Positions 11,215 to 22,735 of a DNA stretch of 64,000 bases are shown one piece after another. The notes under the pieces were generated by a model, which saw only the letters and a list, made by a program, of their open reading frames with translations, did not search any database and was not told where the DNA came from. This DNA comes from Molossus alvarezi (taxonomy: Eukaryota > Chordata > Mammalia > Chiroptera > Molossidae), in assembly GCA_037176705.1 (NCBI GenBank), contig CM073896.1, forward strand, positions 20,658,708-20,722,707, given 5' to 3'. The position numbers and the translations under genes are program-made. Position 1 is the first letter of the stretch; each line of letters opens with the position of its first letter.

Positions 11215-12913
11215 TATGGGTTCCCAGATGCCCAGCATGCTGCCTCTAATATCTTAGGCTACAGCAATCAGTTTTCAATTACTGGAATAGTAGCAGATAA
11301 TTGTCGATTCAACTTCTCCACCAATATTCCTAAGTACAAACACGGATTTCCTTATAGTAAAAAAGAATGAAAAAATAATACATGTGTAATTATGAAAGAT
11401 TAACTTTTGTGTGTTTATGCTAAGTAAATAAAAGTTGACTTCTAAAAGGTAGAAGGCACCCTTCATACAGGTATTTACGACTGCCGTTTGCTACTGTAGA
11501 AATAAGATTTGTTCAAGAATAGCCACCACGATCCACATGGTCTCCAATAACTCTGTTTCCTGCCTAAAAGTGCAGTCTTGAAGGGCTCAGCTAAAAAAAA
11601 TTACTAACAATTAAGATAAAAAAAAAAAAAAAAACAGGCCCTCTGAGACCTCTCCCTGAAAGGTATCTTCTTGATCTTCTTGTTGAGTGATGGGGATGCA
11701 CAAAGCAGCATTATCGATTTTCCTTCTGTTCCTCTTTTCCCATCACATACTTTATTGAGGATTCTGAATACAGAAATAATACCTGTGGAACTTAATACTA
11801 TATATTCAGAGGAAAACAGTAAAACAGGAATTAGACACTGGACAAAGACTTTGAGGAATTTAAATTCATGGAAATCTACAAGTTAATTTGATGATCAACA
11901 AACGAAAACCATTGCCCCATTGACGTTTGCCTTCATATACTCTGTGACAACACTATCAACCTTCCCCCACCCAAGGTAGAAGTCTACTTTAATTCACATA
12001 AAGCTACTAGTAACAGAGAAACAAGGAACGATTCCATTGCTTCCCCTTAGAAAATTTATTTAGACTAAACTTTCCCTGAAAAAAAATGTAATTACAGAAG
12101 GAAAACAACAAAACAAAAGAGGCAGGAACCATAAAAGTTTTTCTTAGAGTACTTCTCCCTCCGTCTTGGGCCTCTGAGCCTCTTTACAGCTTCCTGTTAG
12201 GTTTGAACATTTGTGTTCTGTTTACAAGAAGGTAAATCTCAATAGCTGTCTCCTACTGAAGACAGAATCTCCTCTGGGCATCGGATGCTGTCGTTAGTGC
12301 CTGGAGGGAGTCAGGACTACTCAAACCTTGTACCTCAGACTTATTATTTTGCTAAAGGGATAGGTTTTATTGCATTTTATTTGGTGTTTGAGAAATGTGC
12401 AAAATGACATTGAATTATCTCAGACTTTAGGAGAGACACATTTTCTCTTGAAATTTCTGGTCCCTCATAAACAGAAATTATTATAAATAAATTATTCAAA
12501 AATATGCATCAGATCAGCTATCTGAATTATCAGTTAATGCTGTTTAAAAAAATGACATAAAAACAGAAATAATTGAAAACAAAATTAATTTATCAAAACC
12601 TAGAAAATAAAAATTATGTTTTTAGAAAACTTAATTTTCTAAAGAGATGGCAAAATCTCATTCAAAATACATTACAACATTAAAATATATAAAAATTAAA
12701 ATACTGAAGATATATGGTAATTATAATAAAACTTTCAATATAAATTCGAAAGAGGTACTAAATAAATGAAAATATACTATGTTCTTACATGGAAAATTCC
12801 ATTATTAAATGTTAGTTCAATTTAAATGTATCTACAAAATTGTAAATTTTCAAACAAATTTCTAAAGTTTATAAATAATTTTATTATGTGAAACAATTTT
12901 AAAAAGTGAAAAT
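11215..12913. other. Unassigned DNA
   Basis: No gene supported. The longest open stretch (11671-11886, +) has no recognisable motif and lies in AT-rich sequence. An A18 run occurs near 11617. Confidence 0.4.
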
Positions 12914-13090
12914 AGCCCAGCCTGTGTAGCTCAGTGTATTGAGTATTATCCAATGGACTGAGAGGTCCCTGTTCAATTCCTAGTCAGGGCACATACCCTG
13001 GTTGTGGGTCCATCCCCAGCAGGTGACCTGCAGGAGACAACGCATCAATGTTTTTCTCTTTTAAAAAATCAATAGAAAAGTAAAAATAAA
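12914..13090 (+). mobile_element. Ves-type bat SINE, short 3' part
   Basis: Head 'gcccagcctgtgtagctcag', 'tgttcaattcctagtcaggg', ending 'aaaaaatcaatagaaaag'. The CT-rich part is reduced. Imperfect flanking repeat aaagtgaaaata / aaagtaaaaata. Confidence 0.85.
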
Positions 13091-13675
13091 GTAAAAGTAA
13101 AAATAACCAGAAATAATCCAAATATGAAGAGTTAATGAGAAAAAATAACCTCATCAATGTAAAATGTATTATAATACCATTTTAACTTAACAAACATGAT
13201 TCTGGTTCATTAACAGTTCAAGTAACCTATCAATTAAATATAAGAATATTCTACTGATAAATGCTCCATTGCATTTAAAATAAAGGAAATGTTATATAAA
13301 TACATATAAGTGTATGCTTTATATATAATATATGGCATTAATGACACTGAATTATAAAGTCACTCTCATTTGCATATTGTGCAACTTATTACATTAGCTA
13401 ACCAGGAAAATAAAAAATAAATTCAAACCAAATAAAAATTCAACTGGACATTTATATCCAATTTTAAATACTTTCTATCTCTTCATTACTATTACGTACT
13501 TTGGGACTCTATTAATAACTTAGATGTGGTATCTTCTTCATGGAGCTTGTGATCTCTCTTGGGAGGCTGGTAAATAACACTAACTGCTTAATGAATACAT
13601 CATATTGGAGGACAAAGCTACAATTGATGATTTGAGACACTTAATGGATGTCATTTCTACTATCCATGTTTTTTT
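13091..13675. other. Unassigned AT-rich DNA left of the tandem array
   Basis: Unique-looking sequence that directly precedes the left edge of HAL1-A. It does not resemble the L1M sequence that precedes HAL1-B and HAL1-C. Confidence 0.5.
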
Positions 13676-13721
13676 CATCTTAATTCTAAACTTAATTTTA
13701 TTTATTTCTTTATTATTTTTT

Positions 13722-15884
13722 AAAATCTTTATTGTTCAATGTTGAATGTATTACAGATGTTCCCAATTTTTTCCCCATTGACCCCACCTTCCCACTCCCG
13801 CCACCCTCCCGCCTTTTCCCACACTATTGTCTGTGTCCATTGGTTATGCTTATAACTTCTCTGGTTTATTTCTTCCCACCCCCCAACTCCTCTCCCTTAG
13901 AGGTTTGTCATTCTAGCAATGAATTTGTACTTCTTAATCCCTTCACCTTTTTCACCCATTCCCCCAATCCCAATTCCATCTGGCAACCAACAAAATGTTC
14001 TCTGTATCTATGAGAATGTTTCTGGTCTACCTGTTCACTTTGTTTGTAGATTCCATTGTTGATACATATGTATTCATTGCCATTTTATTTGTTCATATAT
14101 TTTATCTTTAACTTCAAAAAGACCCTTCATCATTTCATATAATAACGGTTTGGTGGTGATAAACTCCTTTAACTTTATCTTGTCTGGGAAACTCTTTATA
14201 TGGCCATCGATTCTAAATGACAGCTTTGCAGGATAGAGTCATCTTGGTTGTAGGTTCTTGCTTTTCATCACACTGAATATTTCTTGCCACTTTCTTCTGG
14301 CCTGCAAATTTCTTTTGAGAAATCAGCTGACAGCCTTATGGGAACTACCTTGTAGGTAACTAGCTGCCTTTCTCTTGCTGCATCTAAGATTCTCTCTTTG
14401 TCTTGAACCTTTTGCATTTTGATGATGATGTGTCTCGGTGTGGGCCTCTTGCGGTTCATCTTATTTGGGACTCTCTGTGCTTCCTGGATTTGTATATCTG
14501 TTTTCTTTAACAAGGTAGGAAAGTTTTCTGCCATTATTGTTTCAAACAGGTTTTCAAATTCTTATTCTCCCTCCTCTCCTTCTTGTACCCCCAAATGCAA
14601 ATGTTGGAACGCTTGAAGTTGTCAAAGAGGCTCCTTACACTATCCTCATTTTTTTGGATCCTTTTTTCTGCTTGCTGTTCTGATTGGGCAACTTTTGCTT
14701 CCTTATATTCCAAATCGATGGTTTGCTTCTTGGATTTACGTACTCTACTATTGAATCTGTGTAAATTATTCCTTATTTCAGTTAATGCCTCCTTCATTTG
14801 TGACTGTGCATCCATCATTTCTGACTGGTCCTTTTTTATGCTCTTGAGGCCCTCATGAAGTTCACTGATGTTCTCAATAAGTTCATTGAGCATTCCTGAA
14901 GGCAGTATTTTGAACTCAGAATCTGTTTGGTTGCTTATCTCCATTTCGCTTAGTTCTTTTCTTGGGGTTTTGTTCTGTTCTTTCATTGGGGACCTGTTTC
15001 TTTGTCTCCTCATTTTGGCTGCCTCACTATGTTTCTTTCTGTGTATTACTTAACAAGAGGTATGGGGCTAGCTGACACCAGATGCTGCTTGTCTGAAAGA
15101 ATTTAGGAAAGACCTGAAGCAGGATGCAAGACAGGCCAATTCTAAGGTTAAGCAAGTGGCAAGAGCTTGGGTGGGCCTGAAAGTTGGGTGGGCTGGGGCC
15201 TCAGAGAGTCACCAGGGTGGGGCTTCCAGTGTGAGCCAGGTTGCTGGAGTCCCAGATATGGCAACTGTCTGCCGCCCCAGGGAAGGGCTCACCAAAGGAA
15301 CAAAGGCCTCTGACAGCATGTTTGTCCCGAAGAAAGCCCCCTCTCCAGCCCTCACTCCAGTGCCAATCAGCTCAGTTCTTCCCTGTATGTCTCTGGTGCC
15401 CCTCGAGCTGCCTCCCCTCCAAGCTTAGAGGGAGTGAGTCAGATAAGTCCATATACGGGCCCTTTAAGGAACTGCCTGAGGCTCCAGCCTAGTCAGCTTC
15501 CCTGAGCCTCAGTTCCTGCTGGTTTTTACAGACAGATGTTTTGAGGACTTCTCTTCCTGGCACTGGAACACTGAGTGGGTCACATGGTGTGGGACGGGGA
15601 CCCCTCAGTCCTCAGGGAGGACCTTCCCAGACAAGGTAGCTCCCTGATTTTTATCCACCACAAGTGGATGTGGGACCAGCCCTTTGCGAATCGTCTCCTC
15701 CAGGCTCCGCCCGTCCTACCAGTGTGGATGTGGCTGCTTTAATTCCGTAGTTGTAAGACTTCCATTCAGCTTGATTTCAGGCGGTTTTGAATGATGGTTA
15801 TTCTGTACTTTAGTTGTAACTTTGATGTGGTTGAGGGAGGACGTGATACCACATTTACCTCCACTGTCATCTTGACAGGAAGTC
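13722..15884 (-). mobile_element. HAL1-A (ORF2-less L1), left boundary of the array
   Basis: Minus-strand element. 5' UTR at about 15,884-15,014, with 'ttacctccactgtcatcttgac' at the 5' tip. ORF1 starts at Met 15,013, reads through a Lys/Glu-rich coiled-coil region to about 14,534, then continues in another frame (14,534-14,268) with C-terminal motifs RPTPRHIIIKM and ARERQLVTYK. The 3' UTR follows at once (about 14,140-13,722), containing an AATAAA on the minus strand. No ORF2. The right flank (15,886-15,900, acaacaataactttt) matches the target duplication of HAL1-B; the left flank is unrelated DNA. A weak candidate for an older target site is catcttaattctaaac at 13,676-13,691. Confidence 0.85.
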
Positions 15885-15941
15885 AACAACAATAACTTTT
15901 ATTTATTATTTAAAATGAATTTTGTCATAGGAAAATGAAGG

Positions 15942-16250
15942 CTAAGAACATAAAAAAGAAAATAATAAAAACAACCGCCCAAATATCCTCGTAATAAAAA
16001 TAGAAAAATTAAAACCCGAATCACGCAATGAAGTACAGACAGACATAAAAGTTAAAGGAAAAATGGCCAATGCGTCCAGTGGCAGAGGGCGAGCAGACAC
16101 AGCAAGGGCCCTGCAGCTGCCCTGACGCATTTTCCAGCGGTGCCTCCTCCTCTGTGGCAGAAACCAGGGCGGTTTCAGAAGAGGGCTGTTCAGGAGGACA
16201 AGGACTGACTGGCAGGGTCCACCCCTAGAGACATGAGGTTCCAAAGGGCA
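15942..16250 (-). pseudogene. Decayed copy of the RALGDS-like terminal exon, unit A (m1)
   Basis: Diverged paralogue of the terminal exon at 18.25-18.76 kb. They share 'gaattatgcc/gaattttgtc...gaaaatgaaggctaagaa' around the stop, a hydrophobic C-terminal stretch with an RDSxF core, and 'ggcagaaaccagggcggtttcag' against 'ggcaggaaccagggcaggttcag'. A tttatt (AATAAA on the minus strand) lies beside it, at about 15,898. HAL1-A abuts it on its 3' side. Upstream splice context is not preserved, so I treat it as non-functional. Confidence 0.55.
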
Positions 16251-17690
16251 CTCGACCGGGATGCTGCCCACCCAACACCTGCAGTGCATACACACACACA
16301 TGAACACGCACAGGCACCCACACAGGCACACGTGAGCGTGGAATCCCAGGTGCACACACGTGCACATGCCAATACAATACACACACGCAGGGAAATGGTT
16401 AGAATGGTGAGCACCCCTGTCAGGTATCTCCTCCGTGGAAGGACTCTGTTCGTGATTCTGAATTACTTTGGAATTCATTATTGTACTATAATGAACCTTT
16501 GCTTTTCTTGTCATGATTTTATTTAAGATATAAAAACAGTAGGATGTACTTTACTACATTGATGACTGATCAATGGATACCATAGAATCTATCACTTCAG
16601 GACTTTTACAATGATCAAGGTCATACATGCATTATAAAACATGTAGACATCACCTCACGGAGAAGATAAGAGCTTTGCAAGTCCCTCCCCATAGGTGACC
16701 CTCATGAGTGGCCTGGTGGGCTCTCTCAGCCTACGCCTCGCTCATTGTGTGTGTCTGTCTCTGTCACAGGCAGGCTCATGTTCACAGATGCGTGTCTGCC
16801 TGTTGGAATCACATGTTCGTGGTCTAACAATTGGGATCCTGGATGCGGAAGGTTGGCCCACGTGTGTCATGTGCAGGACCCCTGAGGTCTTTATCTGTTG
16901 GCACACAGAGACCCCTGCACCCACTTTAGCAGTGGCTGAGCTTCCCTTGTCCAGGTGGACCAGGATTGGTGGGTCCCATCCCTTCTCCATGCACACTAGT
17001 GGTTTTTCCAATTCCCGGCGATTTTATGATTTTGTCTGTGCTCTGATGAGTGCTCTGGAAAATATATCTTTGCACAAGTGTACAAGATTTCCTGTGGGGC
17101 AACCTCCATGGGTGAGCTCTGCCAGGGCAGGTGGGGCCCTGTGGAACTTGGACGGGTCCTGACACTGTTCTCCCAGAGGAGGGGCCCTTCCCCTTCTCTC
17201 CAGGGGACCTGCGGCGGCCTCTGCTGCCTCACCTTGTCCCCAAGGCTGGTCGCCACCAGACCAGAAGCTGCTGGTGTGATGGAGACAGAGCTCTCTCCCA
17301 AGTGTTTACGGTGCGTGTGTCCCCATCGGGAGGTCGGGCATCCATGACATGTCCTGGCGTGTGCCCTGCCCCTCCTCGGAAGTCCTGTGTTTGCCCTTTG
17401 TCCCTTTAGAAAACACTGACATTTGAGAGTTTTCTGTACCACAGAGATGTTAAATCTCGCTGTAGCCTTGGGTTGTGAGGAAAGCTTTCCAGCTTGAGGT
17501 TTGTGTTCCCAGCTCTCTGCCTATATTTCTTCCTTGTTATGGGCACAGAAAGAGCCAGCCGTTGCCTGAAGATTTCTGGCCCTGGGGTCACACTTAGCGT
17601 AGTGGTCTCTACCCCAAGATGATGCTCATACTTATTAAACGGCTTCTTTTTTTTTTTTTACATCTGATCTCTAATCCATTTGGGATTTCC
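16251..17690. other. Low-copy segment of unit X (A)
   Basis: GC-richer sequence with no mobile element that I recognise, duplicated at 25,265-26,690. It includes a CA-rich stretch (16,290-16,385). A 148-codon minus-strand open frame (16,996-17,442) exists in both copies, but the copies are too alike for that to show selection, and no motif is recognised. It lies downstream of the RALGDS-like gene on the minus strand. Confidence 0.5.
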
Positions 17691-17711
17691 CGTTCAAATA
17701 ACAAAAGTACT

Positions 17712-17940
17712 ATTTTATTTTATTAGTATTTACTTATTTATTTATTTTCGTTACAGATGTTTCTGATTTTTTTCCCCATTGAGGCCTCCTGCCCATCCCC
17801 CCCACCCCGACCCCAGCTTTGTTGTCCGTGTCCATTGGTTATGCATACATGCATGTAAGTTCTGTGGTTTACCTCTTACCTCCCCTCACCACCCCCTCTT
17901 CTGAGGGTTGTCAGTCTGTACCCCACTTCCACGTCTCTGG
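17712..17940 (-). mobile_element. 5'-truncated L1 3' UTR, unit A
   Basis: Contains the minus-strand bat L1 3' UTR phrases 'gttacagatgtttctgattttttt', 'gtgtccattggttatgcatacatgcatg' and 'gtcagtctgtaccccacttcc'. The same block appears in plus orientation at the end of the L1 at 54.6-55.3 kb. Confidence 0.85.
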
Positions 17941-17944
17941 GGCT

Positions 17945-18240
17945 ACCCTATTCCTCAGACATGAACAAAAGTGCTCTTTTAGAGAAAACCAAACAAAAGC
18001 ATGTGAGCAGACACAAAACGGCACCTACGTAAGATTCCGGTCATAGGAAACGTCCAGAACAGGTGAAGGAGCAGAGACAGGAAGCAGATCAGGGGTTGCC
18101 AGGGCAGGAGGAGTGGGGAGAGAGTACTTTAGGGCAGGGTTCCTTTGCGGTGATGGACCATCCTGCAACTAGACAGCGGTGGTGCCTGCACAGCGTCGGG
18201 GGTGTCCTTCATGCTCAGGAATGACAAAATTCAAAATATG
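17945..18240 (+). mobile_element. L1M 3' UTR fragment, unit A (m2)
   Basis: Old L1 3' sequence in plus orientation: 'gaaacgtccagaacagg...agatcaggggttgccaggg...ggtgatggaccatcctgcaactagacag'. The same module occurs at 22,539-22,735, where HAL1-B splits it from the following exon copy. This intact version shows that the two halves were once contiguous. Confidence 0.75.
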
Positions 18241-18254
18241 TACAGGAACTGTAC

Positions 18255-18260
18255 TTTATT
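18255..18260 (-). terminator. Polyadenylation signal AATAAA, RALGDS-like gene copy A
   Basis: tttatt on the plus strand, just past the hydrophobic reading-frame end at 18,266. It occupies the same place as in copy B. Confidence 0.5.
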
Positions 18261-18575
18261 AGTGATCATGAATTATGCCAGGGGAAAATAAAGGCTAAGA
18301 AGAAAAAAAAAGAAAATGATAAAAGCAACGACCCCCAAAGCCCCCACAACATAAACGTGAAGAAAGTAAAAACTGAATCCCTCCAAGGAGAAAATATAAA
18401 CATAAGAACGAAGGAAAGGAAAAGGAAAAGGTCAGTGAGTGGGGGCAAAGCAAAAGCTTCTGAGGCGTCAGGTTGAGCCCCTTCAACAAGCAGCTCTGGA
18501 GTTGGCCCTGCTGGATGGTCCTGAGGCAGCTCTTCCCCTGAGGCAGGAACCAGGGCAGGTTCAGGGCAGGGTCCT

Positions 18576-19994
18576 TCAGCCAGGGGTGGGGGGGGCCTCA
18601 GCCTGGTCAGGAGAGGCTGCCCAGGCCGGCCCCAGCTCCAGAGCCTCAGCTGCAGCGGCTGCTGGAGGGGGCAGGGACTCTGGAACTGGACACCCCTCCG
18701 GGTCTGGCCCTGCATCGGGCTCCCTGGGACGGACGACAGCTGGCTCTGCCTCCTGGGCTGGTGCTGGAGTTGTGAGAGGAGAAAAGCTCACCCGCGTGCC
18801 TGCATTTCCACGTGCCCCCCAGAGACAGAACCCAGCCACAGCCCAGGGCCCGCAACAGCACATGCTCTCCCCCAGGAGTCCAGCAGATGGCTAGTCTGAG
18901 GCCAGTCTTTGCTCCTGGACAGCCTCTGGGGGTGCTCCCTGAGTGTCTGGCACCGACCCTTCCCCATAAGCTCCTATGCAACTCCACTCCCCATCCCACC
19001 CCCGCTCCCCCACCTGCTCACCCCTGGGCTCTGCCTCCTTGGGCTCCAGGTCATCCGGCCAGGTCCACTTAACATCATCACCGAGTTCCCAGTTGCAGTT
19101 GAATACTTTGAGCTGCCTGTCCATCTTGGGCCATGGTGGGGTTGGGGGCCTGTGGAGCCTGGGCGGCTTCGGGATTGGTTGGGGCCTGTGGAGCCTGGGA
19201 GGCTTTGGGGGAGGAATCCTTCTTCCGCGGCCATCCACAAGCCCTGGGTCCCCAGCCGCCCAAGTGGCCACACTCACTTCAGGCCTGCTCTGGCCCTCCA
19301 GGGTGTGGCTCACCTGCCCCTCGTTGGTGGTCATGGGGTGAGGGTCTTCATTGGCCAGCTGCCGATCCTCCTTGTTCTGGGTTGAGCTCTGCAATGACAG
19401 TGACCGGCAGCCGGTCAGGAGGCCTCAAGCCCGGCCCTGGGTCTAGTCTCTGCTGCCTCTGCCCACTGGACTTTCTGCTCCCAGATCAGGCCCAGCCCTG
19501 TGTCTGCACAGACCTCCACCCAGGGGAAATGAGAGTCACCTCCAGGTCTCGGGATAAACCTCAGGCAGAGAATGCTGCCCACACTCTCTGTCCACCCAGC
19601 CAGCCTTGACCTGGGTGTGAACATGACCTGCCCACCAGGCTTCTGACCTCTTCACCCTCAACCTGTTCCTGCTGAGGACAGTCCCTTACTATGTGAACCC
19701 TGTTCTGTGCGTTCACACACATGCACGTGCACACACACACACACACACACACACACACCACACAACCCTCACACATGGAGGTGACTTAGGGATAATCAGG
19801 TGGGATCAGAATGGTGGCCATGCCCGAACAAAACCTCCTGGGCCACCCTGAGTTACCTCTAGGTCCCGCCTTGAAAAGGGCCACAGGCGCCTGGGTGGAG
19901 TCCAGGTCCAGCGGCGGCCACGGCGGAAACTACTCTCGTCACTGCCTCTTTTGAGGCCACGGCCTCGGGTCCCTGGTAGACAGCAAGAGAACAT
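18576..19994 (-). pseudogene. RALGDS/RGL-like gene fragment, copy A (frameshifted)
   Basis: Four exon candidates on the minus strand. E1 is 19,994-19,857 (46 codons from MFSCCLPG, donor GAG|GTAACT). E2 is 19,388-19,278 (37 codons, acceptor tcattgcag|, donor GAA|GTGAGT). E3 is 19,112-19,022 (91 nt, acceptor gacaggcag|, donor GGG|GTGAGC). E4 starts at 18,763 (acceptor cacaactccag|). Phases run 0, 0, 1 and join without a stop. E4 is Pro/Ala/Glu-rich. A run of eight G near 18,588 (seven in copy B) shifts the frame and ends the product at 18,576, about 176 aa. An upstream in-frame Met at 20,093 would add 33 residues. The MFSCCLP start and acidic-proline linker resemble RALGDS/RGL-family proteins from memory; no REM or RasGEF catalytic domain is present. 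Confidence 0.55.
19729..19758. repeat. (CA)n microsatellite, unit A
   Basis: An uninterrupted CA run of about 30 bp inside the first intron of copy A. In copy B the matching tract (28,710-28,753) is longer and interrupted. Confidence 0.9.
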
Positions 19995-20608
19995 TGTGTC
20001 CTCTCCAATGTCTGTACCCAAGTGAGCTGGGTAGGGGCAGTTAGAGAAGGTCAGTGCCTGGTGACCAGGGTTCCAAGTTCTGTTGGGCTCCATCGTCAGG
20101 AAGTGAGGTCACTGCCTGGGTCATCTACTGCGAGCATCTCCTCACACCTCACTTCCGGACAATGGAGTCCAATCTGGGCTGTGTAAATAACACTGCAATG
20201 AAGATAGGGCCGCATATATTCTTTCGATTTAATGTTTCAGGTTTCTTTGAATATATTCCCAGAAGTGGAATCACTGGGTCTTAAAGAAGTTCTATTTTTA
20301 ATTTTTTGAGGTAACTCCACACTGCTTTCCACAGTGGCTGTACCAATTTGCATTCCTACCAACAGTGCATGAGAGTTTCCTTTTCCCCACATCCTCACCA
20401 ACACTTGTTTGTTGATTTATTGATGGTAGACTTTCAATAGGTGCAAAGTGATAGCTCATTGTGGTTTGAATGTGAATTTCTCTGAGGATTAGTGATGATG
20501 AGCATCTTTTCATGCCTAGTGGCCATCTGTATGTCCTCTTTGGAGAAGTGTCTATTCAGGTCTTTTGCCCAATTCTTGATTGAATTGTATGTGTGTTGAA
20601 TTGTGTAA

Positions 20609-20622
20609 GTATATATATATAA
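20609..20622. repeat. Short (TA)n, unit A
   Basis: About 14 bp of TA repeat. The homologous position in unit B is expanded to about 75 bp. It coincides with the step in A/B divergence. Confidence 0.85.
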
Positions 20623-21509
20623 ATTGTGAGTAATGCTTATGAGATGTATCAATGGTGAATATGTTCTCCCAATCAGTGGATTGTCTTTTCATTTTGTTGA
20701 TGGTATGCTTTGCCATGCAGAAACTGTTTAGTTTGAAGTAGTCCCATTTGTTTATGTTTTCTTTGGTTTCCCTCGCCCGAGGCAATATAACAACAAACAT
20801 TTCTAAGAGAAATGTTCGAGATGTAACTGCTTATGATTTTTCTAGGGTTTGTATGGTTCCAGGTCTAACATTTAATTTTTAATCCATTTTGAGATTATTC
20901 TTGTGTATGGTGTAAGAAGGTGGTCTAGTTTCATTTTATTGCATGTGTGTGTCCAATTTTCCCAGCACTATTTATTGAATAAACTGTCTTTACCTTATTG
21001 TATGTTGTTGCCCCCTATGTCAAATATTAATTGGCCATACAGGCATGAGTTTATTTCTGGGCTCTTTATTGTCTTCCATTGATCGATATACTTGTTTTGA
21101 TGCCAGTACCATGCTGTTTTGGTTACTAAGGCCTTGTAGTATAGTTTGATTTCTGATAGCATGATTCCTCCAACTGTGTTCTTCTTTCTTAAGATTGTTG
21201 TGGCTATTTGGGTTCTTTTGTGGTTTCATATACTTTTTTTGGAATATTTGTTCTAGTTATGTGAAATATGCCATTGGTATATTGATAGTAATTGCATTGA
21301 ATCTATAGATTGCTTTGGGTTGTATGGATATTTTAATAATAATTCTTCTTATCTATGAATACAGTATATGTGTCCACTTATTTGTTTGTTCTTCCATTTC
21401 TTTCTTCAGTGTCTTATAAATTACTGAGTACAGGTATTTTATATCCTAGGTTAAATTTATTCATAGGCATTCTATTATTTTTATGAAGCAATTGTGAATG
21501 AAATAGTTG

Positions 21510-21563
21510 TGTATTTTAGTGTTTATATTGATTTTAGTGAGAAGGAGAGAGGGGGGGTGGGGG

Positions 21564-21609
<46 letters not shown>

Positions 21610-21757
21610 TCAATGAGAGAAACATTGATTGACCATTTCCTGCTCCTCCCCTACAGGAGATCAAGCCCTCAACCTGAGCATGGGCCCTGACTGGAAATCA
21701 AACCAGCAACCTCTCTGTGCAGGGAATATTGCTCAACCAGCTGAACCACACTGGCCA
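21510..21757 (-). mobile_element. Ves-type SINE inside L1, unit A
   Basis: Reverse-strand SINE: expanded G/GA tract at 21,541-21,606, 'ggaaatcaaaccagcaacc' and 'ctgaaccacactggccag' head. It inserted into the L1 ORF2 fragment; the flanks 'tgaatgaaatagttgt' and 'gcactgggattgtttt' are a plausible degenerate target duplication. Also present in unit B, so it predates the duplication. Confidence 0.85.
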
Positions 21758-22335
21758 GCACTGGGATTGTTTTCGTAGTCTCCCTCTCTGATAGTTCATT
21801 AGTGGTGTATAAAAACGCAACTGATTTCTAGATATTTACTTTGTATCATGTTACAGTTCTGAATGATCAGATATGGTAGTCTTTTGGTGGAATCTATAGG
21901 GTTCTCTGTACAGTATCATACCATCTGCAAATAATAACAGTTCAATACTTCCTTTTCAATGTGGATGCCTTTTATATCTTCTAGTGTGGTCGTTGTGACT
22001 AGGACTTTCAGTACTATGTTGAACAACAATGGTGAAAGTACATCCCAGTATTGTTCCTGATCTTCAGGGGAACATTTTACTTTTTCCTCATTGATTTTGA
22101 TGTTGGCTGTGGGTTTATTATATATGTCCTTTACTATGTTGAGGTATGTTCATTCTATTCCCACTTTACTGCGAGTTTCAAAGATAAGTAGGCATTACAT
22201 TTTATAAAATGCTTTTCTGCATGTATTGACATGTTCATGTGTTTTTTTTCCTTCATTTTGTTGATGTGGGGCATCTCATTCATTGATTTATGGCTATTGA
22301 CTCAAGAAAACATCTATAGTAAGGTTCCATTTATA

Positions 22336-22538
22336 GCCCAGCCAGTGTGGCTCAGTGCTTGAGCATTGACCCACGCACCAATAGTTTGCTGGTTCGATTC
22401 CCAGTCAGGGAACATGCCCAGGTTGTGGGCCCGATCCCCAGTGGGGGGCATGCAGGAGGTGGCCAATCGATGTTCTCTCTCCTTGATATTTCTCTCTCTC
22501 TCTCCCTCTCTCTCTCAAGTCAATAAAGAAAGAAAAAA
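22336..22538 (+). mobile_element. Ves-type SINE, unit A
   Basis: Head 'gcccagccagtgtggctcag', 'ggttcgattcccagtcaggg', a CT-rich part and a 'caagtcaataaagaaag' tail. Flanked by ttccatttata and a ttgcatttatg-like sequence from the L1M target. Shared with unit B. Confidence 0.9.
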
Positions 22539-22735
22539 TGATTGCATTTATGGAAAACCTCCAGATTAGGTACAGAAACAGAACGTAGATCAGGGGTTGC
22601 CAGGGCAGGAGGAGGGGAGAGCGAGTACTTCAGGGCAGGTATCTTCTGGGGTGAGGGACATTCTGCCCTAGGGGGAGTGATGCCTGCACAGCGTCCTGAG
22701 TGTGCTTCGTGCTCAGGGATGGCACAGTTTAGTAT
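22539..22735 (+). mobile_element. L1M 3' UTR fragment, left half of module m1 before HAL1-B
   Basis: Same L1M 3' sequence as 17,945-18,240 ('gtagatcaggggttgccagggcagg'). It ends at the target duplication of HAL1-B, and its continuation is found on the other side of the element at 24,903. Confidence 0.8.

Larger units (their letters stand above)
20180..22330 (-). mobile_element. L1 ORF2 fragment, unit A
   Basis: Antisense of L1 ORF2 from the reverse-transcriptase region (about 22.1 kb) to near the C-terminus (about 20.2 kb). Minus-strand frames contain WAKDLNRHFSKEDIQMATRHEKM and related motifs. Many stops and frameshifts. It has no 3' UTR: the sequence stops matching L1 inside the C-terminal coding region, at the junction with the upstream flank of the gene fragment. 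That junction was made by rearrangement, not by insertion. A SINE interrupts it at 21.51-21.76 kb. Confidence 0.85.

Noticed and set aside
14583..15053. Plus-strand frames with hydrophobic residues over the HAL1 ORF1 regions
   Set aside because: Antisense shadows of the Lys/Glu-rich ORF1 coiled coil; the same shadows recur over each HAL1 copy.
15942..16514. 190-codon minus-strand frame with Cys/Val-rich middle
   Set aside because: The Cys/Val stretch is a translated CA-type repeat; only its C-terminal part relates to the decayed terminal exon.
19561..19776. Cys/Val-rich minus-strand frame (also 28,556-28,771)
   Set aside because: Translation of the (CA)n microsatellite; not a cysteine-rich peptide gene.
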